The notes under the pieces were generated by a model. That model saw only the letters and a program-made list of their open reading frames with translations. It was not told the origin of the DNA and did not search any database. The translations under genes and the position numbers were made by a program. Below, in pieces: positions 10,108 through 18,741 of a stretch of 64,000 bases of DNA (the first letter of the stretch is position 1; every line of letters begins with the position of its first letter). Source of the stretch: Improbicoccus devescovinae (GTDB lineage: Bacteria > Bacillota > Clostridia > Oscillospirales > Acutalibacteraceae); assembly GCA_036245095.1 (NCBI GenBank), contig BSWA01000001.1, forward strand, positions 124,001 to 188,000, read 5' to 3'.

Positions 10108-11172
10108 TTATCCGGAATAAGTCAGGCCTTTATCTATACCGGTAGCAACGACAGCACTGGCCGTTGGATGATCACTCTCGAACGATTTCGCCAGCCGTGG
10201 TACAATAAGAAAATACTTGTAGCGCAACTGTTTATGTAGGTCTTCTAGCTTTCTGGGAATAGTCCAGCTCCTTTGCCATTGTTTGGTCTCAGGATCATAC
10301 GACCCCAACGCCCACATTGAGCCATCATCCTCATACGCGGTCCCATATACTTGCTCATTGTATGCCTCAGCCACGTAAGAAATATCTGCATTACGGGATA
10401 ACCATATGCCGCCAATACAAATCATTCTATTTCTTTCTTTCTCTGTTCTTTCTTTCCCTTTATATGCAAAAATCGGAACTTTCGTATATTCTGATAAATT
10501 AAGAGGCGTATCAGGTGATGCGCCAAATTGTGGGTAGCGGTGATTTGCATCATCTTTTTTTACAAATGAAATAGACGCTTTTTCCAGCGCTTCTTTATCA
10601 AATAAAAAATAACCCATGGGTTTTGATTCATTACGTTCACTAGGAGACGAAGTGGCTGCGCCTTCCTGGCGTGGGGCTCCTGACATATCTGGTGTCTCGC
10701 TCGAAGAGCCTGATGAACCAGGTGCAGCGGGGCTGGTTGGCGCTGGAGGTTGGCCGGTACCCGCGCTGGTCGCATCTCTGGCGGGTTCTTTTTCTTGTTT
10801 CTGGTGGCTCGGATTTTGGGGTGTGGTTTCCTGACCTGAGGAAGCTGCGCCTATCGGGGGCGTGTCCGTGGCGGTCGAGGAGCCCGAGTTATGAAGAGAG
10901 TTTGGGCCCGATGTGTTTTCGGGCCCTTTCGCAGAATTTATGTCATTTGGCTTGTTTAAGTATTTATATAATGCAACGCCTGTAACCCCAAGAAACACCG
11001 CTCCTCCTAGTCGTAAGCCCACAGATAGAGCGGTTCTATTAATTTTTCTTGGCTCTCGTTGAGTCTCCGCGGTTTTGGGCATCGTAGAGGCCATAATTCT
11101 AGGCGTGCGCATGGACGAGCATAAACTAAGCATAAGTAAAACGGTCGACATAATTTTAGCAGAAACCTTCAT
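10108..11172 (-). CDS. Membrane-tethered Pro/Ser-rich protein, function unknown
   Basis: 354 residues. It has an N-terminal hydrophobic signal (about 5-20), a transmembrane helix at 47-71, then about 115 residues of Pro/Ser/Gly/Thr-rich disorder (85-195). The C-terminal domain of about 150 residues is rich in Tyr and Trp (MWALGSYDPETKQWQRSW). The start is preceded by GAGGTGG. The C-terminal region resembles part of the neighbour at 11303 (VVLWNCETDEWKRVSKDKW), so the two may be distant paralogues. The disordered region is GC-rich compared with surrounding spacers. No catalytic motif was seen. Confidence 0.65.
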   Translation of the reverse strand: MKVSAKIMSTVLLMLSLCSSMRTPRIMASTMPKTAETQREPRKINRTALSVGLRLGGAVFLGVTGVALYKYLNKPNDINSAKGPENTSGPNSLHNSGSSTATDTPPIGAASSGQETTPQNPSHQKQEKEPARDATSAGTGQPPAPTSPAAPGSSGSSSETPDMSGAPRQEGAATSSPSERNESKPMGYFLFDKEALEKASISFVKKDDANHRYPQFGASPDTPLNLSEYTKVPIFAYKGKERTEKERNRMICIGGIWLSRNADISYVAEAYNEQVYGTAYEDDGSMWALGSYDPETKQWQRSWTIPRKLEDLHKQLRYKYFLIVPRLAKSFESDHPTASAVVATGIDKGLTYSG

Positions 11173-11302
11173 AATATACCACCTCGTGTTATTTACAAAT
11201 TTTCACATAAACACTTCATTTTCATATAAACCTCTTAGATTTAATTCCAATTCCAGAACATATAATTAAAAATACACAGCCCGAACCGCGTACAATCTGG
11301 CA

Positions 11303-12925
11303 TCACGCGTGCTCGTCCTGCTTGTTATACTCGTTTATCATCCATGCCAAACTAGAAAGTGACTCTACGGAGGCCGTCTTCGGTGTTTCGTTGAAGGTAC
11401 TGGCTGTAATTCCTACTGCCGTATCTCCGGCACTAGCACTGTACGTTTTGTTGTTGACTTTCGCAAGCTTTGAAAGAACAGTTAAAAAATCATCATTCTT
11501 TTTGATAGTATTGTCCGTAGTTCCCAAATCGCAAGATCCGATATTATCAATCTCTATCTTACTTTCCGTAATTACAGCGGGCCACCAGCCCGATACTGCG
11601 TGGGTCCATTTGTCTTTAGAGACCCTCTTCCACTCATCAGTCTCACAATTCCATAAAACCACCAACGGCTCCCCCGTAAAAATAGACTTATGGCCATCTG
11701 GTATGACTTTTTGACCTAAAAGACTTTGAATTTCTCTATATGCAGCATCTCCAGTTTGCGCTTTTACCCGAGCAAACACATCAAGATCCAAAGTCCCGTC
11801 CTTTGTTATAACTGGGCTGACTAGCATGTATTCCCCGTTCTTTGGGGGCTCATTTGGGTCAAATTCGGTATATATGTTGTTCACGCCACATAACCTAGCC
11901 AATTCAATTTTACCAGGGTTTATCTTTGTTTCTATTTGTCCTTCTGTTTCAGGAGCTTCTTCAGCGTTGCGCTGTCCGGCTGGCGGGCCAGGTAAATCGG
12001 CCTCACGATGCTCCGGGGCGGGCGACGCCTCGTTTTTCGGTTCCGGCCTTTCGGGATCTGGCGTAGGAGGCGCAGGCGGTGGCTCAGGCGCTGGGTCTGT
12101 CGCTGGCTTTTCGGCCGCGGTTTCCGCGGGCTTGGGGGTGGCTGTGGCTTCTGGCGGCGGGGGTTGGTTGGGCGCCTCGCCGGGCTCGGTTTGTTGTGTT
12201 GCAGGCGCAGATTGTGAGGCCGTTGTGCTGTCGCCTCCAGGGCCTCTGCCTGCCACTTGGCTTTCTAGTCCCACCAGGGAGTTATTTTGGGTGTTTTGGT
12301 TCTCCTGTGAACTTTGTGAATTCAAACTGCTGTTGCTTTCGTGGTCGGCCATTTGGGTTGCCGGTGCCCCACTTGATTGCGTAGGATCTTTTGGCTTCTC
12401 TTTTTTTGGCGGAGGTTGCGGCTTCGCCACCTCGGCGGATGCAGCGGTGGCTCCTGTGGCGCTAGCATTTGGGTCTGTTTCTTTGCCCGATGATGATGCG
12501 TCGGGTTTGGCTGGCGGTTCAGTTTTTGTTGGGGCAGGCGCATCAGCTTTTTTAAAATGCTGAACTAGTCCATAAGTAACTGCGCCAACAACTAAAACGC
12601 TTGCACCGACACCAACACCAATTAATGCATTTCTGACGGTATTGTCTTTTTTGGCTATCGGAGTTTCTTCGTTTGTGTTAAGCTCGCTAGGCGCAAATTT
12701 CTCTTGGGGCGAGTTACCTGGGCTGCGAAGAATTGTCTTATTTTTCGTTGGATACGTGCGCGGCGCCGGGTTTGAGATCTCATGGTGCAGTTTTTTTTGG
12801 CCGGGTTTAACTTTTGCAGACACTCCGCAAGACAGCCCTGATGATAATATTAACGGCACGACTAGCAAACTGGATAATATTTTACTCTTGTTTTGCCCGA
12901 TTGTGAGCTTATGTTTATTATTCAT
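11303..12925 (-). CDS. Membrane-tethered Pro-rich protein, function unknown
   Basis: 540 residues. A signal-like segment is at 15-37 (ending GVSAK), a basic/polar linker follows, and a transmembrane helix is at about 100-123. Residues about 127-330 are a low-complexity Pro/Ala/Glu/Thr stretch (runs such as PPPAPPTPDPERPEP) that could act as an extended stalk. The C-terminal 200 residues are globular. TGAGGTAG precedes the ATG. The proline-rich part is strongly GC-rich in an otherwise AT-rich region, which creates long but meaningless open frames on the opposite strand. It belongs to the minus-strand block that continues down to 5775. Confidence 0.65.
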   Translation of the reverse strand: MNNKHKLTIGQNKSKILSSLLVVPLILSSGLSCGVSAKVKPGQKKLHHEISNPAPRTYPTKNKTILRSPGNSPQEKFAPSELNTNEETPIAKKDNTVRNALIGVGVGASVLVVGAVTYGLVQHFKKADAPAPTKTEPPAKPDASSSGKETDPNASATGATAASAEVAKPQPPPKKEKPKDPTQSSGAPATQMADHESNSSLNSQSSQENQNTQNNSLVGLESQVAGRGPGGDSTTASQSAPATQQTEPGEAPNQPPPPEATATPKPAETAAEKPATDPAPEPPPAPPTPDPERPEPKNEASPAPEHREADLPGPPAGQRNAEEAPETEGQIETKINPGKIELARLCGVNNIYTEFDPNEPPKNGEYMLVSPVITKDGTLDLDVFARVKAQTGDAAYREIQSLLGQKVIPDGHKSIFTGEPLVVLWNCETDEWKRVSKDKWTHAVSGWWPAVITESKIEIDNIGSCDLGTTDNTIKKNDDFLTVLSKLAKVNNKTYSASAGDTAVGITASTFNETPKTASVESLSSLAWMINEYNKQDEHA

Positions 12926-12950
12926 AATTCTACCTCAATATTTTAATAAG

Positions 12951-13047
12951 ATTTGTAAGTTAATGCTTATTTTTATGTTTTGATTTATAATATCAAAACT
13001 AAAGATAAATGTCTACTAGTATTTGTAAGTTAATATTTATTTTTATG
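12951..13047. repeat. Direct repeat, about 27 bp, 70 bp apart
   Basis: ATTTGTAAGTTAATGCTTAT at 12951 and ATTTGTAAGTTAATATTTAT at 13021 begin two near-identical 27-base copies (ends 12977 and 13047) in the spacer upstream of the 11303 gene. They may be regulatory sites or a local duplication. Confidence 0.55.
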
Positions 13048-13117
13048 ATTTTTTTATATTCCCAAAATTTATTAAAAATAATTACAAACAATCGTACTAA
13101 GTCAGGTGGGGTTAGGG

Positions 13118-15934
13118 TTATTCGATAATTGTCGATATATTACTTCTATCGACATTTTCTAAAAAAGTCTCCATTGGCATAATAAATGTTCCGCCCGCAG
13201 CAAATGGTGTATATACGTCTACGTCATCTAGGTTGATTTCGAAAACTCCACTTGTCTCTTTACTGTTTTCGGGCTGTGCGCCAGTCTGTAATTTTAGATA
13301 AACGGCATTCTTATACACATGTGTGTCGTAAAAAAAATAATCATGGGTTGTGGATACACAAATTGGGGGGAGCGTGTAGGGAATTGAAAATAATGATGTT
13401 TCTGCACAGAACCTAACAGCTGAAACTTTTACGGGCTTGTTTGTAAATGTTTGTTTATCTAATTTATTATGATTGTAGGGGTTAAATAATTTTACATAGA
13501 GATTTTCACCTACGTGCATACAGCCAATGCAAGCATAAGCGTGGTTTTGGATTATTTGAATGCTCGCGGTGTCTAGACCCCTTCGACAGGAATATGCTAC
13601 TCGAATAACTTTAGATTGGTGAAAAGCGACATTGATATTTTTTTGGGTTTTAATGATATCTATAAGGGCTGCATCATCACGCATTGTTATGAGTTTTGTA
13701 TTTTTACCGGTAATAGCACAAAATGCTACTGCTTCTTTCCCACCATCTAGCATATGTTTATATGAACTTGTTTTCTTATATAATTTTTTAATATAACCAT
13801 AAAACGAATCAAAAACCAATCCTCTTTTCCGCATGTATGCGTATGCTTTTTCGATCATATAAGGCCAACAAGGAGATTTATCGGTAAGATGCAGCCATTG
13901 TTTAATTTTAATTTCATCAACTGTACGCTTCACATATATAGTTATTTTTTTCTTTTTATGCCAGACCAATAACTCGTTATGACCCTGACTAGCATCTACC
14001 GGGTACATAGTGACACCAATCTCATTTTCTCTTCCAGCGGGCGGTGCACTGAAACAGTTTTTAATTAAATCTACGTTAAGGTTTAATGCATGTATCATAG
14101 CCGCAAACAAGTAGCAATCTCCAATTCCTCCCTGCTCGATATCACGCACGTTCGGCGTTCCGGTGGAGTCGAAAAGTGGATAAACTTTACTGCTTGGAAT
14201 ATATTCAGGCGAATCTTTAGCTCGAAACCAAGAGCTCGCCTCACCTGTGCCAAAATAATCATCAGGGACCGTTACTGTTTGGTCTAGTATCCCGTCAATA
14301 TGCTTTATATAGGAACTCGGAGATCCAATTTGGACAAAAACGGTCAACATACGATTCCCGTAAACCTTACAGAATAAGAGTATTTGATGACATACTAATA
14401 TTATATTTTTATTTATCAACAGCGTATCAGAACATTTTTTGGCTTCTTCCTTCAATTTCTCTAACAGCTCATTTATGGTTTCTTGAATCTTCTTATACTT
14501 CATAATAAACGTGTTGAACGCCGCACAATTATCTTCAAATGCTTTTTCTTCACTTATATTTTGTAATGCCTGGTATATTTCTTTGGTCCCGGCAGCGAGG
14601 GATTTAACTTGGCGGTTTAGCCCGAAGATTCCTTGGATTCCTTTGAGTTGGCATATTAGATTTACAAATTCTGGTCTTATCATCAGCGTTACAGGGCGCA
14701 AAATACTAGTTGCTAACTGTTTAATATGACTAAAAATACAATCATAAACTGTTTTATTAACTATTTTATTTGTTCTCTCCTTTCTTCCTTTTGCTGGGAG
14801 GTGTTTTATTGTGTTTTTTATAATTTTTGGAGATAACATATTTATAGTTTCATTTATCAATGAATATTGGGAATTATAGGAATTAATACACTCACGACAT
14901 AACCCTAACAACGTTTGTAATTTTTGGCGCACCTGAAGATCAGACACTTCGTCGAGTCTTTGGTAACGTCTTTCAATTGCGTCTAACCCGGTGACCGCGG
15001 AACCAACAGCAACATTATTAGTATGCATTATATAAAACGTAATTTTTTTATCGGTTTTTTTCACATCGAAAATTAAATCAAGATCGTCGCACCCGATATC
15101 TTTAAATTTTTGGTATATCTCCGGGCTTACTTGAATCTGGGCTTTATAATCTGTTTTAGTGCTACATTCAGCGAATATACCTTCGGGGCATTCATGTAGA
15201 CAAATCAATTTGGGAGAAGGGGGCTTTGAGACATAAATAAGAACGCTTCCGTCCAGATTAATTTCTTGCGGGGTGGTCGCAACTAATAGCCTTTTTTTTC
15301 TATCCACTCTTATTGTACAGCCCCTGAGATTTGCAAAGCTTGGAAGTTTATTTACGACTAAGTATCTATATAAGAATTCTTTATTATTGGCAGCTAAACC
15401 ACATGAATATGGGAGTTTTATTATTATAGGGGCCCCTGTTCCAAACTTTAGTTGAAGTTCCCAACCTGGACCAAAATAGACAGCAATATTTACCTCATCT
15501 GCCGAACTAGGGAACAAGGTGTCTAACTGTGCAAGCGCAGGGACCTCATAATTCAATTTGGACAAACATGGTGAGATCCTTATATCGCGAGTACGTTTGC
15601 CTGACTGAACCGTTATGTGATCTATAGGGTACCCTTCTATAACTTCTTGATTTTGCGAGGTAATCCCACGGAATATTGCGGAATTGACGGCTTCTACAAA
15701 CTCTTTTTTATTACTCAAACTTGAATTTGAGTTTATACATTCCTGTATACGTCGACCATCTTGAGTTTCAGCTATAATGGTAACATTAATTTTATATATT
15801 TTTGGATTATCATTTGGGTCACTTGCAGGTGTTTGTCCTACTGGATGTAATATATTCTCAATAGCAGCTAGAACGTCTGGTTTGTCGTTGTAATGGTTTT
15901 TTACACTATTTATCAAATGTCCCTTTATACACAT
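13118..15934 (-). CDS. Calpain-like cysteine protease with beta-rich N-terminus
   Basis: 938 residues. The C-terminal third carries the signature of peptidase family C2: QGGIGDCYLFAA with the nucleophile Cys607, QNHAYACIG with His798, and KLFNPYN with Asn818. All three catalytic residues are present and in the calpain order. The N-terminal 300 residues contain at least two beta-grasp-like stretches (NVTIIAETQDG..., and a strand-rich region around 150-250 ending VLIYVSK). Residues about 310-560 look helical. There is no signal peptide and no EF-hand. Neighbouring tethered proteins share the strand. In eukaryotes calpains cleave cytoskeletal and signalling proteins; here the target is unknown. 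The protease call is well supported, the role is inference. Confidence 0.82.
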   Translation of the reverse strand: MCIKGHLINSVKNHYNDKPDVLAAIENILHPVGQTPASDPNDNPKIYKINVTIIAETQDGRRIQECINSNSSLSNKKEFVEAVNSAIFRGITSQNQEVIEGYPIDHITVQSGKRTRDIRISPCLSKLNYEVPALAQLDTLFPSSADEVNIAVYFGPGWELQLKFGTGAPIIIKLPYSCGLAANNKEFLYRYLVVNKLPSFANLRGCTIRVDRKKRLLVATTPQEINLDGSVLIYVSKPPSPKLICLHECPEGIFAECSTKTDYKAQIQVSPEIYQKFKDIGCDDLDLIFDVKKTDKKITFYIMHTNNVAVGSAVTGLDAIERRYQRLDEVSDLQVRQKLQTLLGLCRECINSYNSQYSLINETINMLSPKIIKNTIKHLPAKGRKERTNKIVNKTVYDCIFSHIKQLATSILRPVTLMIRPEFVNLICQLKGIQGIFGLNRQVKSLAAGTKEIYQALQNISEEKAFEDNCAAFNTFIMKYKKIQETINELLEKLKEEAKKCSDTLLINKNIILVCHQILLFCKVYGNRMLTVFVQIGSPSSYIKHIDGILDQTVTVPDDYFGTGEASSWFRAKDSPEYIPSSKVYPLFDSTGTPNVRDIEQGGIGDCYLFAAMIHALNLNVDLIKNCFSAPPAGRENEIGVTMYPVDASQGHNELLVWHKKKKITIYVKRTVDEIKIKQWLHLTDKSPCWPYMIEKAYAYMRKRGLVFDSFYGYIKKLYKKTSSYKHMLDGGKEAVAFCAITGKNTKLITMRDDAALIDIIKTQKNINVAFHQSKVIRVAYSCRRGLDTASIQIIQNHAYACIGCMHVGENLYVKLFNPYNHNKLDKQTFTNKPVKVSAVRFCAETSLFSIPYTLPPICVSTTHDYFFYDTHVYKNAVYLKLQTGAQPENSKETSGVFEINLDDVDVYTPFAAGGTFIMPMETFLENVDRSNISTIIE

Positions 15935-16300
15935 TTTAAATCACCTCACATTTTGGAATATTTATTTACTTCTAATTTCAATGATATCTATATTTCCCAA
16001 TTCATCAATAGGTTGATGCTTTTTTTGTATAATTGCACTAAAATATTAATAAATTTTAGATATTTTATATAAAATATAAACTTTTTTAAATGAGCAAAAG
16101 TTATGATAAAATCTGAAATTAAAATCCTGGACGATGCAAGCTCTATTACGTATTTCCATATCACCGCCTAGAATTACGGCATCTAGGTGGCTTGGTTGTT
16201 TCACCCAATAGATTTTACAATCCCATAGGTTATGTGTTATAATATATATCGCCCACCAGAACGAAAAATATTATGCATAGCTATAAAGGATGTGATTTAT
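15935..16300. other. Divergent spacer with a promoter and a hairpin
   Basis: This gene-free stretch separates the minus-strand calpain-like gene from the plus-strand beta-grasp gene. It holds an inverted repeat (CCGCCTAGA at 16164-16172, TCTAGGTGG at 16182-16190, one G-U pair) and the promoter at 16214-16243. The rest is AT-rich with nothing recognised. Confidence 0.6.
16214..16243 (+). promoter_or_regulatory. Extended -10 promoter of the 16301 gene
   Basis: TTTACA (16214-16219), an 18-base spacer, then TGT-TATAAT (16238-16243). The core ATAGGTTATGTGTTATAAT is nearly identical to the duplicated promoter of the paralogue at 24776, and the downstream leader TATAAAGGATGTGATTTAT is also shared. 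Confidence 0.65.
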
Positions 16301-16693
16301 ATGGCGCAAAAACAATTGAATCTAATGAAAAAAATTTTAAAAGAAGCAAATGACACCGATGAACAGAAAATCACCAAACTACAAAAAGGGAAAAAAGATC
16401 AAAATTTAAAGCGCGTACTGGAAGCCGCAATCAAAACACGAAAAAACATCTCTAAGGACGCTATCACTTGGGAGAACTTGAAATTAAAGATAGACCAATT
16501 TGTTTTCAATAGCACTGACGGTCAGTATAAAATACAGAGAAAACGAGTAGCTGCTATTTGCGATCTTGCTGTGATTTGTTATGATAAAATACCTGAGTCC
16601 AAAATGGAAGAGATAAAAAACCGTACTTATTTGGAGGCTGGTCATGAACTTTCTCTAATCAATCTATATAACCCAACTGCGCGAGAAATCTAG
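16301..16693 (+). CDS. N-terminal fragment of a frameshifted beta-grasp-array gene
   Basis: 131 residues from the ATG at 16301, which has AAAGGA ten bases upstream; in-frame codons before it are leader. The product aligns with the first 105 or so residues of the intact paralogue at 24776 (for example YKIQRKRVAAICDLAVICYDK against YKIQRKRIASICDLAVLCWDK, quoted here in part). It ends where the paralogue continues. The continuation lies in the +1 frame, open from 16659, and reads NLWQAIVIELVWWINCV against NLWTAIVIDLCWWINCV. A single indel between 16659 and 16693 therefore splits the gene. This could be decay, a sequencing error or programmed frameshifting. Function unknown. Confidence 0.6.
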   Translation: MAQKQLNLMKKILKEANDTDEQKITKLQKGKKDQNLKRVLEAAIKTRKNISKDAITWENLKLKIDQFVFNSTDGQYKIQRKRVAAICDLAVICYDKIPESKMEEIKNRTYLEAGHELSLINLYNPTAREI

Positions 16694-16748
16694 AGAAACA
16701 AACCTTTGGCAGGCTATTGTAATTGAACTTGTTTGGTGGATTAATTGC

Positions 16749-18464
16749 GTGTTATATCAAATGAAAAAATCAGAATTTAAGGTGGCTAAGCTTAATCGGC
16801 CTACGACGGCCGCAAACAGGAGGCTTATAAACTCGGTTCTTAAGCTTCATAGTAATTTCAAAGAGAACATGAAGGAGTGGACTTATTTAAAAAAGGACTC
16901 GACAGAAAAGGTCCTCAAGAATCCAGACACCCCAAGGGCTTCAAAATGCTGTTTAATTTATATTCCTCGTAACAAAGAAGGCACGCAGGTATCTTATGTG
17001 TGGGACAATTCCATAGCCGCGAATGCAGGCGATAATGCTTACTTATATCAATACATTTCCGAGACCATTGACAAAAGTAAGAAAAAAAGAAAAAAACTGA
17101 CTATGATAACTCAAAAATGTACATTGATCAATACACCAAAGGTAAAAACACCGAAGGTAAAATTCGAGGGAAAGGGAACGAAATATATAATCAATGATAT
17201 TTTTGATGCCGTCGATATTTTAAATGACTCGACAACATTTAAAAAATATTTAGGCCTAACATTTAGGGAGGTATCTGGGAAAAAACGCGCCAGTAGCATC
17301 CCTATGAATGTTACCTTGATGATAAATAGGCCAAAACTAACTCCCTTGAAAAAAATCTGGTATTATGGGCCTGGAGAAACACAAGATGAACTTCGTGGAA
17401 ACGACGAAATAACAAACACAATCAAAACATTACTGTCCGAAGGAGACGGAAATAAATATGAAATATCTATCGGAGAAGAAGAGCACGGCGTAACCGACTG
17501 GACGGACATCGAAGAAAGATTGAATAGAATCGCAAAAAGATGCCCCGACAAAGAGTATATTTTAACCGTCAATCCTGTTTGCAACCTAACCATTAAGTTG
17601 CCAGATGGAAAGCAAAAGGAGCTGCATACGATTTGGAAAAAAGATGTGAATGATAACTTCACGTTTTTAAATGATATCGTCGAAAAGGTAATTAGTAAAT
17701 ACATTTCGACTCGTCGTGATCATTACACATATGCGTTCCATGGGGTTTATCATAATCTCGATAAGGACTTTAATGATTTAAACTCCCCACTTCGTACGAG
17801 TGACTTCACCACTCAAGAAACAATAACAATACAAAAAGGCAAGATTATTAGAGTCGAACTCGAAATTGAAGGACCGCCGGAGCAAAAGCAAACGTTATTA
17901 ATGTTTTATAATACTGGTTTGGAAACGCAATATCCAGAATACAGATTCTACGGACGTGGGTTTGACAAATTAAAAAAACTTATAGAGAAATATAAAGAAA
18001 TCCCAGAGGCAGCATTTAGACGTAAGGATAATACCAAAATCTCGCTTTGCTCTGGTGTTAAACGTATTAACGTCATACTTGATAAGGCTAACCTTATTCC
18101 TAAAGACAACAACGACGTCAAAAGAAAAGTAACACTCGAAAAAGGAGAGATCGACGAGAAAATAGTCACTATATGGATAATACAGAAAGGAGTGGAGATA
18201 TCTAAAGCGCAAATTAAAATAGATACAATAGACACCACAAAAGATGTAATAGCCCGCGCAGAAAAAGCAATAAAACGAAATCTACAGCCCGACAGTGTAA
18301 TAGTAGTAGGGCACGTCAACATGATGACAGCGACGCCTCTCCCCCCAGACGAAAAGCCATACGATCACCTACATGAGCCCAATTGCAATCCAGATACATT
18401 CTTCATCATGGACAAGTATACTCTTGATAATTTACCAATCAAAACTAGAAAATTATACTCTTAA
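16749..18464 (+). CDS. C-terminal part of the frameshifted beta-grasp-array gene
   Basis: 571 residues counted from the GTG at 16749, but the frame is open from 16659 and matches the paralogue throughout, so this is a continuation rather than an independent gene; no good ribosome site precedes the GTG. The sequence carries four repeats of about 90 residues that read as beta-grasp domains. One has YAFHGVYHNLDK followed by SPLRTSDFTTQETITI, echoing the ubiquitin pattern FAGKQLEDG...LSDYNIQKESTLHLV. Compared with the paralogue it lacks the final ubiquitin-like domain. A 37-base tandem duplication covers the stop codon (18417 onwards). No signal peptide or enzyme motif was seen. Confidence 0.6.
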   Translation: MLYQMKKSEFKVAKLNRPTTAANRRLINSVLKLHSNFKENMKEWTYLKKDSTEKVLKNPDTPRASKCCLIYIPRNKEGTQVSYVWDNSIAANAGDNAYLYQYISETIDKSKKKRKKLTMITQKCTLINTPKVKTPKVKFEGKGTKYIINDIFDAVDILNDSTTFKKYLGLTFREVSGKKRASSIPMNVTLMINRPKLTPLKKIWYYGPGETQDELRGNDEITNTIKTLLSEGDGNKYEISIGEEEHGVTDWTDIEERLNRIAKRCPDKEYILTVNPVCNLTIKLPDGKQKELHTIWKKDVNDNFTFLNDIVEKVISKYISTRRDHYTYAFHGVYHNLDKDFNDLNSPLRTSDFTTQETITIQKGKIIRVELEIEGPPEQKQTLLMFYNTGLETQYPEYRFYGRGFDKLKKLIEKYKEIPEAAFRRKDNTKISLCSGVKRINVILDKANLIPKDNNDVKRKVTLEKGEIDEKIVTIWIIQKGVEISKAQIKIDTIDTTKDVIARAEKAIKRNLQPDSVIVVGHVNMMTATPLPPDEKPYDHLHEPNCNPDTFFIMDKYTLDNLPIKTRKLYS

Positions 18465-18480
18465 GCATTTACCAATCAAA
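18417..18480 (+). repeat. Short tandem duplication across the stop codon
   Basis: TATACTCTTGATAATTTACC at 18417 recurs as TATACTCTTAAGCATTTACC at 18454, offset 37 bases. The stop codon of the upstream gene falls inside the second copy. Confidence 0.5.
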
Positions 18481-18591
18481 GAAGTCAGTTAGTCTCTTGC
18501 GGAACCAAAAAATGGTGTAAAATAAAATAAATCTATCATATAACAACAAATTCCTGAAACTAAATTTCCCAAAGTTTTATTGATTATCCTA

Positions 18592-18619
18592 TTGACGAAT
18601 TCAAAAATATGTATATGAT
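18592..18619 (+). promoter_or_regulatory. Candidate promoter of the phosphatase gene
   Basis: TTGACG (18592-18597), 16-base spacer, TATGAT (18614-18619), about 120 bases before the start at 18742. Confidence 0.45.
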
Positions 18620-18741
18620 TTAAATTAAGAAGATTATTAGTATTTTATTGAGTTTTAATTTGTTCGTTTTTTTAATAAATACAAATTATAATTTAATATA
18701 AAATTTGAAATTTAAAATCTTGAAATTTTAAGGAGGCGTTC

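Noticed and set aside
11826..12563. Long open frame on the plus strand, Gly/Ala/Ser-rich
   Set aside because: It is the mirror of the Pro-rich coding region of the minus-strand 11303 gene; no ribosome site and low-complexity composition.
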